This document shows, one piece after another, positions 24,930 to 34,006 of a stretch of 49,635 nt of DNA. The notes beneath the pieces are model-generated. The model was not told the origin of the DNA, searched no databases, and saw only the letters and a list, made by a program, of their open reading frames with translations. How positions within the stretch are numbered: position 1 is the first letter of the stretch; every line of letters begins with the position of its first letter. The position numbers were made by a program, and so were the translations under genes. Source of the stretch: Candidatus Paralachnospira caecorum (lineage in GTDB: Bacteria > Bacillota > Clostridia > Lachnospirales > Lachnospiraceae); assembly GCA_904379015.1 (NCBI GenBank), contig CAJFHG010000017.1, positions 1 through 49,635 of the forward strand. The letters run 5' to 3'.

Positions 24930-24988
24930 AAATAAAATAATAAAAAAAGACTTTTACCACAGCCTTTCACAGCTGTAATAAAAGTCTT
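24930..24988 (-). terminator. Riboswitch-controlled intrinsic terminator (expression platform)
   Basis: On the minus strand a 10-bp stem AAGACTTTTA / TAAAAGTCTT (24979-24988 and 24947-24956) with a further inner ACAGC/GCTGT pair, followed by CTTTTTTTATTATTTTATTTT-like T-tract split over 24930-24948, ending just before the hflK ribosome site. The 5' arm overlaps the last P1 bases of the aptamer, so the two structures exclude each other. Confidence 0.85.
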
Positions 24989-25079
24989 GCTATTCAAGCT
25001 ATCTGCGGGTTGCGAACCGTCATGACGCAGGATAGAACATCTTATTTTTTTCATAAACAGATGTCAGCTACTCCCTTTT
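24980..25079 (-). ncRNA. yybP-ykoY (manganese) riboswitch aptamer upstream of hflKC
   Basis: A 100-base minus-strand leader opening AAAAGGGAGTAGC and closing AGCAAGACTTTT, the two conserved ends of yybP-ykoY aptamers (P1 AAAAG pairs with CTTTT). The internal part has the second conserved loop pattern, GCGTCA, a small hairpin, then AACCCGC, and two further helices. In this family Mn2+ bridges the two loops and stabilises P1. Here P1 formation would block the overlapping terminator, so high Mn2+ is predicted to turn hflKC on. Reading rests on consensus recall, not a covariance-model search. Confidence 0.8.
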
Positions 25080-25088
25080 ATGATGAAC

Positions 25089-25117
25089 AGTATACTGAAC
25101 CCGCAGCCTTTTGTCAA
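25089..25117 (-). promoter_or_regulatory. Strong promoter of the riboswitch-hflKC transcript
   Basis: Minus strand -35 TTGACA (25112-25117), 17-bp spacer, -10 TATACT (25089-25094). The start of RNA would be near 25082, three bases before the aptamer. Confidence 0.9.
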
Positions 25118-25187
25118 TCAATAAAACGTTGCATTTTTGTTAACAATTATTTACAGATTCGGATCCTCGCCGCTCAGAGCCGTGTCC

Positions 25188-26411
25188 CTACTCCATATAG
25201 GTTCCCTTCTGCTTCACCAGCTTCGGACGGTAACCGCCTTCCTCCAGCGCCTTCACGATCTCGTTTTTGTGCTTCGTTCCGAAGGCCTCCATGGTGATCC
25301 GCAGCTCCACCGCATCATTTCGGTTGATGCTGACAAACTGATTATGCTCCAGCTTGATGACATTGCCCTGCAGATTGGCAATGACAGTCGCCACGTTGAC
25401 CAGCTCGCCGGGCTTGTCCGGAAGCAGGACGGAAACCGTAAAGATTCTGTCACGCTGAATCAGGCCATGCTGCACGATGGAGGACATGGTGATCACATCC
25501 ATGTTTCCGCCGCTGATGATGGATACGATCTTTTTATTCTTCACATTGAGATGCTTCAGGGCCGCCACTGTAAGAAGTCCGGAGTTTTCCGCAACCATCT
25601 TATGATTCTCCACCAGATCGAGGAATGCCACGATCAGCTCGGAATCGTCCACAGTGATGATATCGTCCACATTTTCCTGGATATAGGGAAAGAGCAGATC
25701 CCCCGGTGTCTTGACCGCAGTGCCGTCCGCAATGGTATTGACTTTGGGCAGCGTGACCACATGCCCCTCCTTCAGGGATTCCTGCATACAGTTAGCGCCT
25801 GCCGGCTCCACGCCGATCACTTTGATGTTGGGATTGAGCAGCTTTGCCAGGGTGGAAACACCTGTGCACAGCCCGCCGCCTCCGATGGGGCAGAGAATAT
25901 AATCCACTGTGGGCAGTTCCTTTACGATCTCCATGGAAATCGTACCCTGTCCTGTGGCAACGGTCAGATCATTGAACGGATGAATAAAGGTATATCCGTT
26001 TTCCTCCGCCAGCTTGTAGGCGTACTCGCAGGCTTCATCATACACATCGCCGTACAGCACCACCTCAGCGCCGTAGCTCTTGGTCCTGTTCACCTTCATC
26101 AGAGGTGTGGTTGTGGGCATGACCACAACTGCCTTCACGCCGTATTTCTTGGCCGCATAGGCGACCCCCTGGGCATGATTGCCCGCTGACGCGGTGATCA
26201 GCCCCTTGGCCCGCTCCTCTTCCGTCAGGGTGCTGATCTTGTAATAAGCGCCCCGCACCTTATAAGCGCCTGTATACTGCATGTTTTCCGGCTTAAAATA
26301 AACCTTGTTTCCCGTCTGTTCACTGAAATATTCGCTGTATACCAGCTTCGTCTCCAGCGTTACTTTTTTGACGGCCTCCGCCGCCTCCTCGAATTTCTCT
26401 AATGTCAGCAT
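25188..26411 (-). CDS. ilvA: Threonine ammonia-lyase with C-terminal ACT domain
   Basis: 407 residues. PLP enzyme converting threonine to 2-oxobutanoate and ammonia, feeding isoleucine synthesis or catabolism. PLP lysine in TGAYKVRGA (K51), substrate motif SAGNHAQGV near 76-84, phosphate-binding GGGG loop near 185, and a C-terminal ACT-like domain from about 330 (VLLPDKPGELVNVATVI). The single-ACT short form is the catabolic type, though in clostridia it can serve biosynthesis, so the choice is open. It sits between ftsY and the hflK riboswitch region, upstream of that promoter, and may share the ftsY transcript. Confidence 0.93.
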   Translation of the reverse strand: MLTLEKFEEAAEAVKKVTLETKLVYSEYFSEQTGNKVYFKPENMQYTGAYKVRGAYYKISTLTEEERAKGLITASAGNHAQGVAYAAKKYGVKAVVVMPTTTPLMKVNRTKSYGAEVVLYGDVYDEACEYAYKLAEENGYTFIHPFNDLTVATGQGTISMEIVKELPTVDYILCPIGGGGLCTGVSTLAKLLNPNIKVIGVEPAGANCMQESLKEGHVVTLPKVNTIADGTAVKTPGDLLFPYIQENVDDIITVDDSELIVAFLDLVENHKMVAENSGLLTVAALKHLNVKNKKIVSIISGGNMDVITMSSIVQHGLIQRDRIFTVSVLLPDKPGELVNVATVIANLQGNVIKLEHNQFVSINRNDAVELRITMEAFGTKHKNEIVKALEEGGYRPKLVKQKGTYME

Positions 26412-26429
26412 TTTTCGTCCTCGCTTCGC

Positions 26430-27365
26430 TTATTCTGTATCTGTCTTGAAAAGTGCATTTACAAACTCATCCGCATTGAATTTCTGAAGATCATCCATCT
26501 GCTCTCCAATGCCGATATATTTCACAGGGATCCCCAGCTCCGACTGAATGGCCACAGCAATTCCGCCCTTGGCCGTACCGTCCAGCTTGGTAAGGATGAT
26601 GCCGGTAATATCGGCCACCTCCCTGAATTGTCTTGCCTGCTCCAGCGCGTTCTGCCCCGTCGTGCCGTCAAGAACCACCAGCGTCTCCTTGTAGGCATCC
26701 GGGTACTCCCGGTCAATGATCCTGTGGATCTTGCGGAGTTCTTCCATCAGATTTTTCTTATTGTGAAGTCTCCCCGCCGTATCACAGATCAGCACATCCG
26801 TATGTCTCGCCTTTGCCGCTGAAACCGCATCATAGACAACGGCCGCCGGATCGGATCCCTCCTGCTGGGCAATGATCTCCACACCGGCCCGCGCCGCCCA
26901 TTCACTGAGCTGCTCGATGGCCGCCGCGCGGAAGGTATCGGCAGCGGCAACCAGAACCTTTTTCCCCTGGTCCTTCAGCTGCCCGGCCAGCTTGCCCACG
27001 GATGTAGTCTTGCCGACTCCGTTGACTCCGATCACAAGGACAACTGATTTTCTGTTTTCAAACTCATAGGCGTTTTCTCCCAGGTTCATCTGCTGTTTGA
27101 TCGTTTCGATCAGCAGCGCCTTGCACTGGGAAGGCTCCTTGATCTTCTGCTCCTTCACCTGAGCCTTCAGATTTTCAATGATCGATTCTGTGGTGCGGAT
27201 TCCGATGTCGCCCATGATCAGCGTCTCTTCAATTTCTTCATAGAATTCATCGTCAATGGCAGAAAATCCGCTGAAGATCGAATCGATCCCCGCTACTATA
27301 TTGTTCCTGGTCTTGCTCAAGCCGGCCACAAGGCGGCTGAAAAATCCTTTTTTCTCCTGACCCAT
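26430..27365 (-). CDS. ftsY: Signal recognition particle receptor FtsY
   Basis: 311 residues. SRP receptor GTPase at the membrane. The ATG at 27365 is used because AGGAGG is seven bases before it. NG domain: GVNGVGKTT near 112-120 (Walker A), DTAGR near 198, [10 protein letters not shown] near 259-268 and [10 protein letters not shown] near 291. The short N-terminus (acidic A domain nearly absent) is typical of Firmicutes. Follows smc as in Bacillus. Confidence 0.97.
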   Translation of the reverse strand: MGQEKKGFFSRLVAGLSKTRNNIVAGIDSIFSGFSAIDDEFYEEIEETLIMGDIGIRTTESIIENLKAQVKEQKIKEPSQCKALLIETIKQQMNLGENAYEFENRKSVVLVIGVNGVGKTTSVGKLAGQLKDQGKKVLVAAADTFRAAAIEQLSEWAARAGVEIIAQQEGSDPAAVVYDAVSAAKARHTDVLICDTAGRLHNKKNLMEELRKIHRIIDREYPDAYKETLVVLDGTTGQNALEQARQFREVADITGIILTKLDGTAKGGIAVAIQSELGIPVKYIGIGEQMDDLQKFNADEFVNALFKTDTE

Positions 27366-27386
27366 ACACACGCCTCCTGTTATATA

Positions 27387-27416
27387 AATGTACACCTGTA
27401 TCGATTATTCTGTCAA
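27387..27416 (-). promoter_or_regulatory. Possible internal promoter for ftsY
   Basis: -35 TTGACA (27411-27416), 18-bp spacer, -10 TACATT (27387-27392) in the 107-bp smc-ftsY gap. Confidence 0.5.
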
Positions 27417-27472
27417 ATAACTATAAAACAGGTCTCCCATATCCTCCGGTTATGCCGCCGTCCGCGGCAGGC

Positions 27473-30400
27473 CTACGCGGACTGTTCCGTCAGATCCACC
27501 GACACCAGTGTGGAAACTCCCTTTTCCTGCATGGTAATGCCGTACAGCCTGTCGGCAATGAGCATCGTTCCCCTTCTGTGGGTGATCACAATGAACTGGG
27601 TATTTTTCTTCAGCTTTCCCAAATATGCCGCGAAGCGCCCCACATTGCTGTCGTCCAGGGCAGCCTCGATCTCATCCAGCAGGCAGAAGGGCGACGGCTT
27701 CAGATTCTGAATGGCAAACAGAAGGCAGATAGCTGTGAGGGCCTTCTCTCCGCCGGACAGCTGCATCATATTCTGAAGCTTCTTCCCCGGCGGCTGGGCG
27801 ATGATCTGGATCCCGGCTTCCAGAAGATCCTCTCCCTCCACCAGCTCCAGCGTTCCCTGCCCGCCTCCGAACAGTTCCTTAAACACCTGATCAAATTCTG
27901 CTTTGATCTCTTTGAATTTTTCTTCAAACTGGCGGCGCATCCCTTCATCCAGCTCGTCGATGACCTTCAGAAGACTTTCCTCCGCTGTTTTCAGGTCTTC
28001 ATGCTGTCCCTTCATGAAAAAGTACCGCTCGGACAGCTCTTTATAATCCTCAATGGCATTGACATTGACCGGCCCCAGCGCTTTGATGGCCTGCCTCAAA
28101 ACCGACACCTGCTTTTTGACGGCAGAAAGCTCAGTCCCCTCCGGCAGCTCCACAGCAGCGGCCTCGGACGGAGTCATGCCGTATTCCTCCCAGAGATACT
28201 GGATCTGCTGTTCGATCGCCTCTTCACATTTTTCCTTCTGTCCTTCCAGACGGTACATCTCTTTGTCCAGCTTTCCGATCTCATCGGAAAGGACTTCCCG
28301 TTTTTCAAAAAATCCTCTCTGCTTCCCGGAGTATTCTTCTTTTTTTGCCGCTTCATCCGCAAGCGCTTTCTGCAGCGCTTCCTCTTCCTGCTTTTTCGCG
28401 CTGATCTGATCCCGGGCCGACTGGATCTCTTCCTTCTTTTTCTGTATGGTCAGACGGCAGTTCTCCAGCCGTCCTCTCAGATTCTGCTCTTCTCCGGAAA
28501 GCCGGTTCATTTCATCGGAAATCCGCAGGATGTTTTCCAGGATAAAACTGTCCTTCTGGGAAAGCGCGGAAAACTCCAGCTGAACATCGGACAGCTCCTT
28601 GCGGAAACCATTGCGCCGTTCCTTTTTCTCGGCGACTTCCTTCCCGAGCTTCTGTACCTCTGCCTCGTAGGTTCTGCTGCGGGCATCCAGATCGCCCTGT
28701 TCCTCGGTCAGAGCGTTCTTCCCGGCTCGGATCTCTTCTGCCTGTCCCGCAAGCTTTTTTCCTTCCTCCTGGATTTCCCGGTATTCCGTCCGGATTTCCT
28801 CCGCCTTATCCCTGGCGGCTCTCAGATCGGCGTTCAGGGAAGACAGCTCCACCTGTGTGTTCTGGTATCCGCTGCGGTTTTGGGAAATTTCCTCCTGCAG
28901 CTTCTTTTCTTCTTTTTCCAGGCCGGCTGCCCGCTTCTGGATCTCATCGTACTGGGCCAGAGCCTGGTTCATGGAACGCCCCAGCTCCTCCAGCTCCCTT
29001 TTCCGCCCAAGCAAATTGCTGCTGTTTTTGAAAGCGCCTCCGGTCATGGATCCGCCCGCGTTCAGAAGCTCTCCCTCCAGAGTTACGATCCGCAGGGTAT
29101 ACTGGTATTTGCGGGCAATGGAAATGGCGTGATCGATCTGATCCACCACCAGGATCCTGCCCAGAAGATATTCTGCCAGTTTATCATATCCGCCTTTTAC
29201 CGTCACCAGGTTATGGGCCAGGCCAATCACGCCCGGTTCCTTCAGCGCTTCTTTTTTCTGAAATCCGCCTCTGGCGGTAATGCTGGTGAGCGGCAGAAAG
29301 GTGGCGCGGCCGAACCGGTTCTTTTTCAGATATGCAATGAGGTTTTTCGCGGTGGCCTCTGAATCCGTCACCACATTCTGGATCGTTCCGCCGAGCGCCG
29401 TCTCAATAGCCGTCTCATATTCCTTCGGCGTCTCCAGCAGATCCGCCACTACGCCGATGATGCCGGGGGTGCTGTTGCGCACCTCCATGACCCGTTTGAT
29501 GCTGTTTCCGTATCCGTCATAGCGTTCTGCCAGATTCCGCAGGGATTCCAGCCTGGTCCGCAGAGTGTGGTATTCCTGCTGCTTCTGATTCAGGTTCTTG
29601 TTTTCCCGGTATCCCGCCTCCTTCAGGCTCTTCTGCCGGGCGCTCTGCTCCTCATAAACCGCCGCGAGATCTCCGAGAAGCTTTTCCTTTTCTCTGATCT
29701 GCTCCGTCAGCCGGGCCATCAGGCTGTTCTGAGCCTCCTCGTCGCTCTTGATCTGGAAGATCCTCTGATTCAGCTCACTTCTGCGTACCTGATTCTGCTC
29801 CATCAGCGTCTCAAACCGCTGTTCCCTGGCCTCAAGGGAAGCCTTATCCTGAATGGTATTTAAAATTCCGTTTTTCTTATCTTCAATGTCTGCCTCCAGC
29901 GCCCGGATCCGGTTCTCCTCTTCCTCGATCTGCCGCTGCAGCGCCGCCTGCCTGTCGTCCAGCTCATCCAGGCTTTCGTTGGTCTCCCCCTTCTGAAAGG
30001 TGAAGTTCTCCTTCTGGCTTTGCTTCTCTGCCATCTCCGACGCGATGGATTCCATCCGCTCCTTCACATGATCCTCGCTGGACTCTTCCGTATGGATCTG
30101 TTCTTCCAGAACCTTGATCTGCCCCTTCAGGCTCTCTGCCTCCAGATGGTTCCCGGAAAGGGCCTCCCGGTTCTTCTCCATCTGTCCGTCCAGCTCGTCG
30201 ATCCTGGCCGTCAGCTCATCATACTGAGCCTTCAGAGCCTCCGCGTTTTTCTGCCGTTCCTCCAGATCCTCCGAAACCGTCCGGATGGCAGCCTCCGCTT
30301 CCGCGAGCTTTTCCCTCTGGCCCTGGTTCTCCAGCTGAAAGTTCCGGATATCATACTGCTTCAGCTCTTCCTTTAATTTCAGATATTCTCTGGCCTTTTG

Positions 30401-31027
30401 GGACTGTTCTTCCAGAGGACCCACCTGTTTTTCCAGCTCCGCCAGAATATCCGTCACCCGGACCAGGTTCTGCCTCTCGTCCTCCAGCTTCTTCTGGGCA
30501 ATGTTCTTTCGTTTCTTAAACTTCACGATCCCGGCTGCCTCGTCGAACAGCTCTCTTCGGTCCTCCGGCTTGCCGCTCAGGATCTTGTCGATCTGCCCCT
30601 GACCGATGATGGAATAGCCTTCCTTCCCGATCCCGGTGTCATAGAACAGCTCCTGAATATCCCGGAGCCTGCAGGCGGAACCGTTCAGCAGATATTCACT
30701 TTCTCCGGACCGGTACACTCTCCTGGATACCGTAACCTCCTCATAGTCCACCGGAAGAGACTTGTCTGAGTTATCCAGCGTAATGGCCACATAGGCATAC
30801 CCCTGGGGCTTCCGGTTCTGAGTCCCGGAAAAGATCACGTCCTGCATACTGGCGCCGCGCAGCTGCTTCGCGCTCTGCTCGCCCAGCACCCAGCGCACCG
30901 CGTCGGCCACGTTGCTCTTTCCGCTCCCGTTGGGCCCCACGATCCCGGTGATCCCTTCATTGAACTCAAACAGAATTTTATTGGCAAAGGATTTAAATCC
31001 CTGTACTTCGATACTTTTCAAAAACAT
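27473..31027 (-). CDS. smc: Chromosome segregation protein SMC
   Basis: 1184 residues. Condensin ATPase that organises chromosome arms. N-terminal Walker A GPNGSGKSN near 32-40, Q-loop near 145, two long coiled coils (about 170-490 and 670-1010) around a Gly-containing hinge (about 510-670, GGTIQNVVTDSEATAKNLI type sequence split there), C-terminal signature LSGGEKALTA near 1090 and Walker B CLLDEIEAALDD near 1120. Intact. ScpA and ScpB are not in the window. Starts 3 bp after rnc stops. Confidence 0.98.
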   Translation of the reverse strand: MFLKSIEVQGFKSFANKILFEFNEGITGIVGPNGSGKSNVADAVRWVLGEQSAKQLRGASMQDVIFSGTQNRKPQGYAYVAITLDNSDKSLPVDYEEVTVSRRVYRSGESEYLLNGSACRLRDIQELFYDTGIGKEGYSIIGQGQIDKILSGKPEDRRELFDEAAGIVKFKKRKNIAQKKLEDERQNLVRVTDILAELEKQVGPLEEQSQKAREYLKLKEELKQYDIRNFQLENQGQREKLAEAEAAIRTVSEDLEERQKNAEALKAQYDELTARIDELDGQMEKNREALSGNHLEAESLKGQIKVLEEQIHTEESSEDHVKERMESIASEMAEKQSQKENFTFQKGETNESLDELDDRQAALQRQIEEEENRIRALEADIEDKKNGILNTIQDKASLEAREQRFETLMEQNQVRRSELNQRIFQIKSDEEAQNSLMARLTEQIREKEKLLGDLAAVYEEQSARQKSLKEAGYRENKNLNQKQQEYHTLRTRLESLRNLAERYDGYGNSIKRVMEVRNSTPGIIGVVADLLETPKEYETAIETALGGTIQNVVTDSEATAKNLIAYLKKNRFGRATFLPLTSITARGGFQKKEALKEPGVIGLAHNLVTVKGGYDKLAEYLLGRILVVDQIDHAISIARKYQYTLRIVTLEGELLNAGGSMTGGAFKNSSNLLGRKRELEELGRSMNQALAQYDEIQKRAAGLEKEEKKLQEEISQNRSGYQNTQVELSSLNADLRAARDKAEEIRTEYREIQEEGKKLAGQAEEIRAGKNALTEEQGDLDARSRTYEAEVQKLGKEVAEKKERRNGFRKELSDVQLEFSALSQKDSFILENILRISDEMNRLSGEEQNLRGRLENCRLTIQKKKEEIQSARDQISAKKQEEEALQKALADEAAKKEEYSGKQRGFFEKREVLSDEIGKLDKEMYRLEGQKEKCEEAIEQQIQYLWEEYGMTPSEAAAVELPEGTELSAVKKQVSVLRQAIKALGPVNVNAIEDYKELSERYFFMKGQHEDLKTAEESLLKVIDELDEGMRRQFEEKFKEIKAEFDQVFKELFGGGQGTLELVEGEDLLEAGIQIIAQPPGKKLQNMMQLSGGEKALTAICLLFAIQNLKPSPFCLLDEIEAALDDSNVGRFAAYLGKLKKNTQFIVITHRRGTMLIADRLYGITMQEKGVSTLVSVDLTEQSA

Positions 31028-31030
31028 ATA

Positions 31031-31732
31031 TTACGATTCCTTTTCCTTAAGCATCAGGATGGTCCGGTAAGCCGCCATCTGCTCCGCCGCCTTTTTGGTC
31101 CTTCCCTGTCCTGTTCCGGCTCTCCTGCCGCCGATGACCGCCTGAACATGAAAGGTCTTCATATGATCCGGACCTTCCTCTCCGGTCAGTTCATAAACCA
31201 GCTCTCCCTCCATACGGCTCTGCACGATTTCCTGAAGAATCGTCTTGCTGTCATAAAAAAGCTTCTTGTGCTCCAGGTCATTCATGATAAAACGGAACAC
31301 AAACTTTTTTGCATCAGCAAAACCACCGTCCAGATAGATCGCGCCGATCAGGGCTTCCAGCGCATCCGAGAGAATGGAATCCCGCTCTCTTCCGCCTTCC
31401 GCGTCTTCTCCCTTGCCCAGAAACAGACATTCTCCCAGCGAGATTGCCCGGGCGCATCCCGCAAGAGTCGGCTCGCAGACCACGCTTGCCCGGAATTTCG
31501 TCATCTCGCCCTCCGGCTTGTCCGGATATTCCCGGTACAGATAGTCGCTGCTGGACAGCTCCAGAACAGCGTCCCCCAGGAATTCCAGCCGCTCATTGTT
31601 GCCCGACCGTTCCATATGATGTTCATTTGTATAAGAGCTGTGTGTCATGGCGTGGCACAGCAGTCCTCTGTCCTTAAAGGTATATCCGATACGCGACTCA
31701 AGCGCCCTGAGCCTTTCCCGATCCCGGTTCAT
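31031..31732 (-). CDS. rnc: Ribonuclease III
   Basis: 233 residues. Endonuclease for double-stranded RNA (rRNA processing). RNase III signature NERLEFLGDAVLEL near 43-56, HSSYTNE near 31, an acidic DALEALIGAIYLD segment near 123-135, and a C-terminal dsRNA-binding domain from about 160 with GKGEGTK-like loop GRTKKAAEQMAA near 213-224. All catalytic carboxylates appear present. Good AAGGAG site. Confidence 0.97.
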   Translation of the reverse strand: MNRDRERLRALESRIGYTFKDRGLLCHAMTHSSYTNEHHMERSGNNERLEFLGDAVLELSSSDYLYREYPDKPEGEMTKFRASVVCEPTLAGCARAISLGECLFLGKGEDAEGGRERDSILSDALEALIGAIYLDGGFADAKKFVFRFIMNDLEHKKLFYDSKTILQEIVQSRMEGELVYELTGEEGPDHMKTFHVQAVIGGRRAGTGQGRTKKAAEQMAAYRTILMLKEKES

Positions 31733-31761
31733 AGCTGTTTCTCCTTTTCTTTCCGAAAATC

Positions 31762-31795
31762 AAAGCCCCATCCGAAATCCGGCCGGGGCTTTTTT
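31762..31795 (-). terminator. Hairpin in the acpP-rnc gap
   Basis: AAAGCCCC / GGGGCTTT stem (31762-31769 and 31785-31792) with a 15-base loop. On the minus strand the U-tract is interrupted (CTTTGATTTT), so partial termination is likely, letting some transcripts run into rnc-smc. Confidence 0.5.
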
Positions 31796-31808
31796 CCGAA
31801 TCCACTAT

Positions 31809-32039
31809 TTAGTTGCAGGCATTTTTGATCTGCTCTACTGCGTCTCCCACTGTGACGATCTGCTCCGCGGCTTCGTTGGGGATCTCAATGTCAAATTCCT
31901 CTTCTATCCCCATGATGATCTGGAAAATATCCAGCGAATCCGCACCCAGGTCATCCACAAATGTCGTATCCATCGTAATCTCTTCCGGCTCCACGTTCAG
32001 TACCTCTGCGATAATCCCCTGTAATTTTTCAAATTCCAT
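31809..32039 (-). CDS. acpP: Acyl carrier protein
   Basis: 76 residues from the ATG at 32039 (AAAGGG eight bases upstream). ACP carries acyl chains in fatty acid synthesis. The phosphopantetheine serine lies in [10 protein letters not shown] near residues 32-41. Typical acidic helical protein. Order plsX-acpP-rnc-smc-ftsY is the Firmicutes pattern; fabD and fabG, which often lie between plsX and acpP, are missing here. Confidence 0.96.
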   Translation of the reverse strand: MEFEKLQGIIAEVLNVEPEEITMDTTFVDDLGADSLDIFQIIMGIEEEFDIEIPNEAAEQIVTVGDAVEQIKNACN

Positions 32040-32053
32040 AAATTCCACCCTTT

Positions 32054-33076
32054 CTATTCTTCTATCTCCGCTTTTTTCGCGAAAAGTTCTTTTATTTTCT
32101 CGTTAATCCTCTGTTCCTTAAATACTGCGCACTGGAACAATGTGTTCTTTACTTCCTTCGCCTTCGCGTTTCCGTGGGTCTTGACCACAAGACCATTGAG
32201 TCCCAGCATGGGCGCGCCGCCGTACTCGGTGGCGTCAAAAGTCTTCAGTGTCTCTTTCAGCGCCGGCTTCACCAGCAGGGCTCCGATCTTGGAACGGGCA
32301 GTGGACATCATGCCGTCTTTGATCTTTCCGATCAGAGCCGCTCCCAGCCCCTCATAAAGCTTCAGGATGATGTTTCCCGCGAATCCCTCCGCCACGATCA
32401 CATCCGCGCCGCCGAAGGGAATCTCCCGCGCCTCTATGCTTCCGGTAAAATTGATATCACCGCACTCTTTCAGAAGCGGATAGGTCTCTTTCACCAGCGC
32501 GTTTCCTTTTTCCTCTTCCACGCCTACATTGACAATGCCCACTCTCGGTTTCTTAATGCCTATGACGTGCTCCATGTAAATAGAACCCATTTTCGCAAAC
32601 TGCACCAGATGACTGGAACGGGCGTCCACATTGGCGCCGCTGTCCACCAGAAGGGACACACCCTTTGTTGTGGGAAACAGCGTCGCCAGCGGAGGTCTCT
32701 CTACTCCGCGGATCCTTCCCACCACAAGCTGTCCGCCGACCAGAATGGCTCCGGTGCTTCCCGCAGACACAAACGCGTCCGCCTCTCCTTTTTTCACCAT
32801 GGTCTGCGCCACTACAATGGACGAATCCTTTTTTCTGCGAATGGCCATCACCGGTGTCTCCTCTGTGGTAATCACCTCTGATGCATTCCTGATCTCAATC
32901 CTGTCCTCCGGATAAGAATACCGGGAAAGCTCTGCCCTGACGGCATCCTCTTTTCCCACAAGGAAAACATGAATATTTTCCCTGGCATTCACCGCATCCA
33001 CCGCGCCCTTCACGATCTCGCCGGGAGCATTGTCGCCTCCCATCGCGTCCAGCGCGATCCTAACTGTCTCCTGCAT
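32054..33076 (-). CDS. plsX: Phosphate acyltransferase PlsX
   Basis: 340 residues. Converts acyl-ACP to acyl phosphate for phospholipid synthesis. Seen: [20 protein letters not shown] split near 6-25, [13 protein letters not shown] near 103-115, [13 protein letters not shown] near 126-138, DSGANVD near 144 and the [13 protein letters not shown] stretch near 234-246. With the fakA-like gene in the same window it completes an acyl-phosphate route, apart from FakB and PlsY. It has its own promoter just upstream. Confidence 0.97.
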   Translation of the reverse strand: MQETVRIALDAMGGDNAPGEIVKGAVDAVNARENIHVFLVGKEDAVRAELSRYSYPEDRIEIRNASEVITTEETPVMAIRRKKDSSIVVAQTMVKKGEADAFVSAGSTGAILVGGQLVVGRIRGVERPPLATLFPTTKGVSLLVDSGANVDARSSHLVQFAKMGSIYMEHVIGIKKPRVGIVNVGVEEEKGNALVKETYPLLKECGDINFTGSIEAREIPFGGADVIVAEGFAGNIILKLYEGLGAALIGKIKDGMMSTARSKIGALLVKPALKETLKTFDATEYGGAPMLGLNGLVVKTHGNAKAKEVKNTLFQCAVFKEQRINEKIKELFAKKAEIEE

Positions 33077-33133
33077 CCTGACTCCTCCGTCTGACCGGCC
33101 GGGAATCCCCGCCGAAACTATAATCTAAAAAAT

Positions 33134-33162
33134 AATATACACAATATCAATCTATAAATCAA
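33134..33162 (-). promoter_or_regulatory. Promoter of plsX-acpP-rnc-smc
   Basis: Minus strand -35 TTGATT (33157-33162), 17-bp spacer, -10 TATATT (33134-33139), just past the rpmF terminator. Confidence 0.7.
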
Positions 33163-33181
33163 TGACTTTTTCCAATCGCAC

Positions 33182-33215
33182 AAAAAAAGAGGATGCTCCG
33201 TACGGGACATCCTCT
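33182..33215 (-). terminator. rpmF intrinsic terminator
   Basis: Stem AGAGGATG / CATCCTCT (33188-33195 and 33208-33215) with an inner CCG/CGG pair, followed on the minus strand by a run of seven T residues. Confidence 0.85.
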
Positions 33216-33235
33216 CATATCCGCTTCATTCCAGA

Positions 33236-33415
33236 TCAGTCAACAGAAATGATTTCTCTCTTATTGTAGCTGCCGCAGGCCTTGCATACTCTGTGAGGCA
33301 ATGTCAGGGCGCCGCATTTGCTGCACTTTACCAGATTCATCTCACTCATCTTCCAGTTCGCTCTGTGGCTGTCTCTTCTGGCTTTGGAATGTTTGTTTTT
33401 AGGACAGATAGACAT
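33236..33415 (-). CDS. rpmF: 50S ribosomal protein L32
   Basis: 59 residues from the ATG at 33415 (AAAAGGAGG upstream). Zinc-ribbon L32 with paired cysteines CSKC near 31-34 and CKAC near 44-47, basic N-terminus with KARRDSHRAN. Follows yceD closely, the conserved yceD-rpmF pair. Confidence 0.96.
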   Translation of the reverse strand: MSICPKNKHSKARRDSHRANWKMSEMNLVKCSKCGALTLPHRVCKACGSYNKREIISVD

Positions 33416-33431
33416 GGTTACACACCTCCTT

Positions 33432-33947
33432 TTACTGTTTTCCGAAAATATCACGGATAACTGCCATCCTGGGATCCAGTTCCGTGACATCACAGCTGCA
33501 GGTTCCATGATTCAGATTTGCACCACATCTAGGGCAGATTCCTCTGCAGTCCTCCTTGCAGAGAACCTTCATGGGCAAATGCAGGAACAGCTCGTCGCGG
33601 ATCAGCGCATCCACATCCAGCGTATATCCCTCGATATACGGTTGCTCCTCCGACTCCTCAGTCTCTTTTTCCTCTCCGTCCAGATCTGCCATGCGGCTGA
33701 CAGACAGAGAAAAAGGAACCGTCACATCCTCCAGGCACCTGTCGCAGGGCATGGTCAGAACCAGTGACGTCTCCGCCTCAATCAGAAGCTTTTTATCTCC
33801 GGTATTGGTGATCTGAAGGATCACCGGGCCTTTCTCCTGCACCGGATAACGGCCTGTCCCGGTCTCAAACACGTCGAAGTCAAGCTGCGCCGTGTAATTT
33901 CTGGTCTCCTGTTCATGATTCAGGGAGTCTGATAAATGAATGTGCAT
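33432..33947 (-). CDS. yceD: YceD/DUF177 family protein
   Basis: 171 residues from the ATG at 33947 (CAGGAG upstream; an earlier in-frame start lies across the promoter). DUF177 proteins affect 23S rRNA accumulation in some bacteria and plants, and are always next to rpmF. Seen: strand-rich body, MPCDRCLEDV near 75-84, and a C-terminal Cys cluster CKEDCRGICPRCG near 128-140 with CSCD, likely a zinc site. Transcribed from the consensus promoter described at 33978. Confidence 0.9.
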   Translation of the reverse strand: MHIHLSDSLNHEQETRNYTAQLDFDVFETGTGRYPVQEKGPVILQITNTGDKKLLIEAETSLVLTMPCDRCLEDVTVPFSLSVSRMADLDGEEKETEESEEQPYIEGYTLDVDALIRDELFLHLPMKVLCKEDCRGICPRCGANLNHGTCSCDVTELDPRMAVIRDIFGKQ

Positions 33948-33962
33948 AGTATTCTCCTGGAT

Positions 33963-33996
33963 GCACACACCTGTACTATTATATACAGGCGTGTGC
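33963..33996. promoter_or_regulatory. 13-bp imperfect inverted repeat over the yceD -10 (candidate operator)
   Basis: GCACACACCTGTA (33963-33975) and TACAGGCGTGTGC (33984-33996), 12 of 13 positions paired, separated by 8 bases that hold the -10 box. The position suits a repressor site. No known regulator consensus is recognised. Confidence 0.6.
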
Positions 33997-34006
33997 GTTT
34001 TGTCAA
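33978..34006 (-). promoter_or_regulatory. Consensus promoter of yceD-rpmF
   Basis: Perfect -35 TTGACA (34001-34006) and perfect -10 TATAAT (33978-33983), 17 bp apart, the strongest promoter in the window. Confidence 0.92.

Noticed and set aside
27430-27465. 11-codon leader-like ORF with a GGAGG site before ftsY
   Set aside because: Too short, no codon pattern or adjoining attenuator hairpin to support a leader peptide.
27452-29362. 636-codon plus-strand frame opposite smc
   Set aside because: Leu/Phe-rich antisense of the coiled coil; no start signal.
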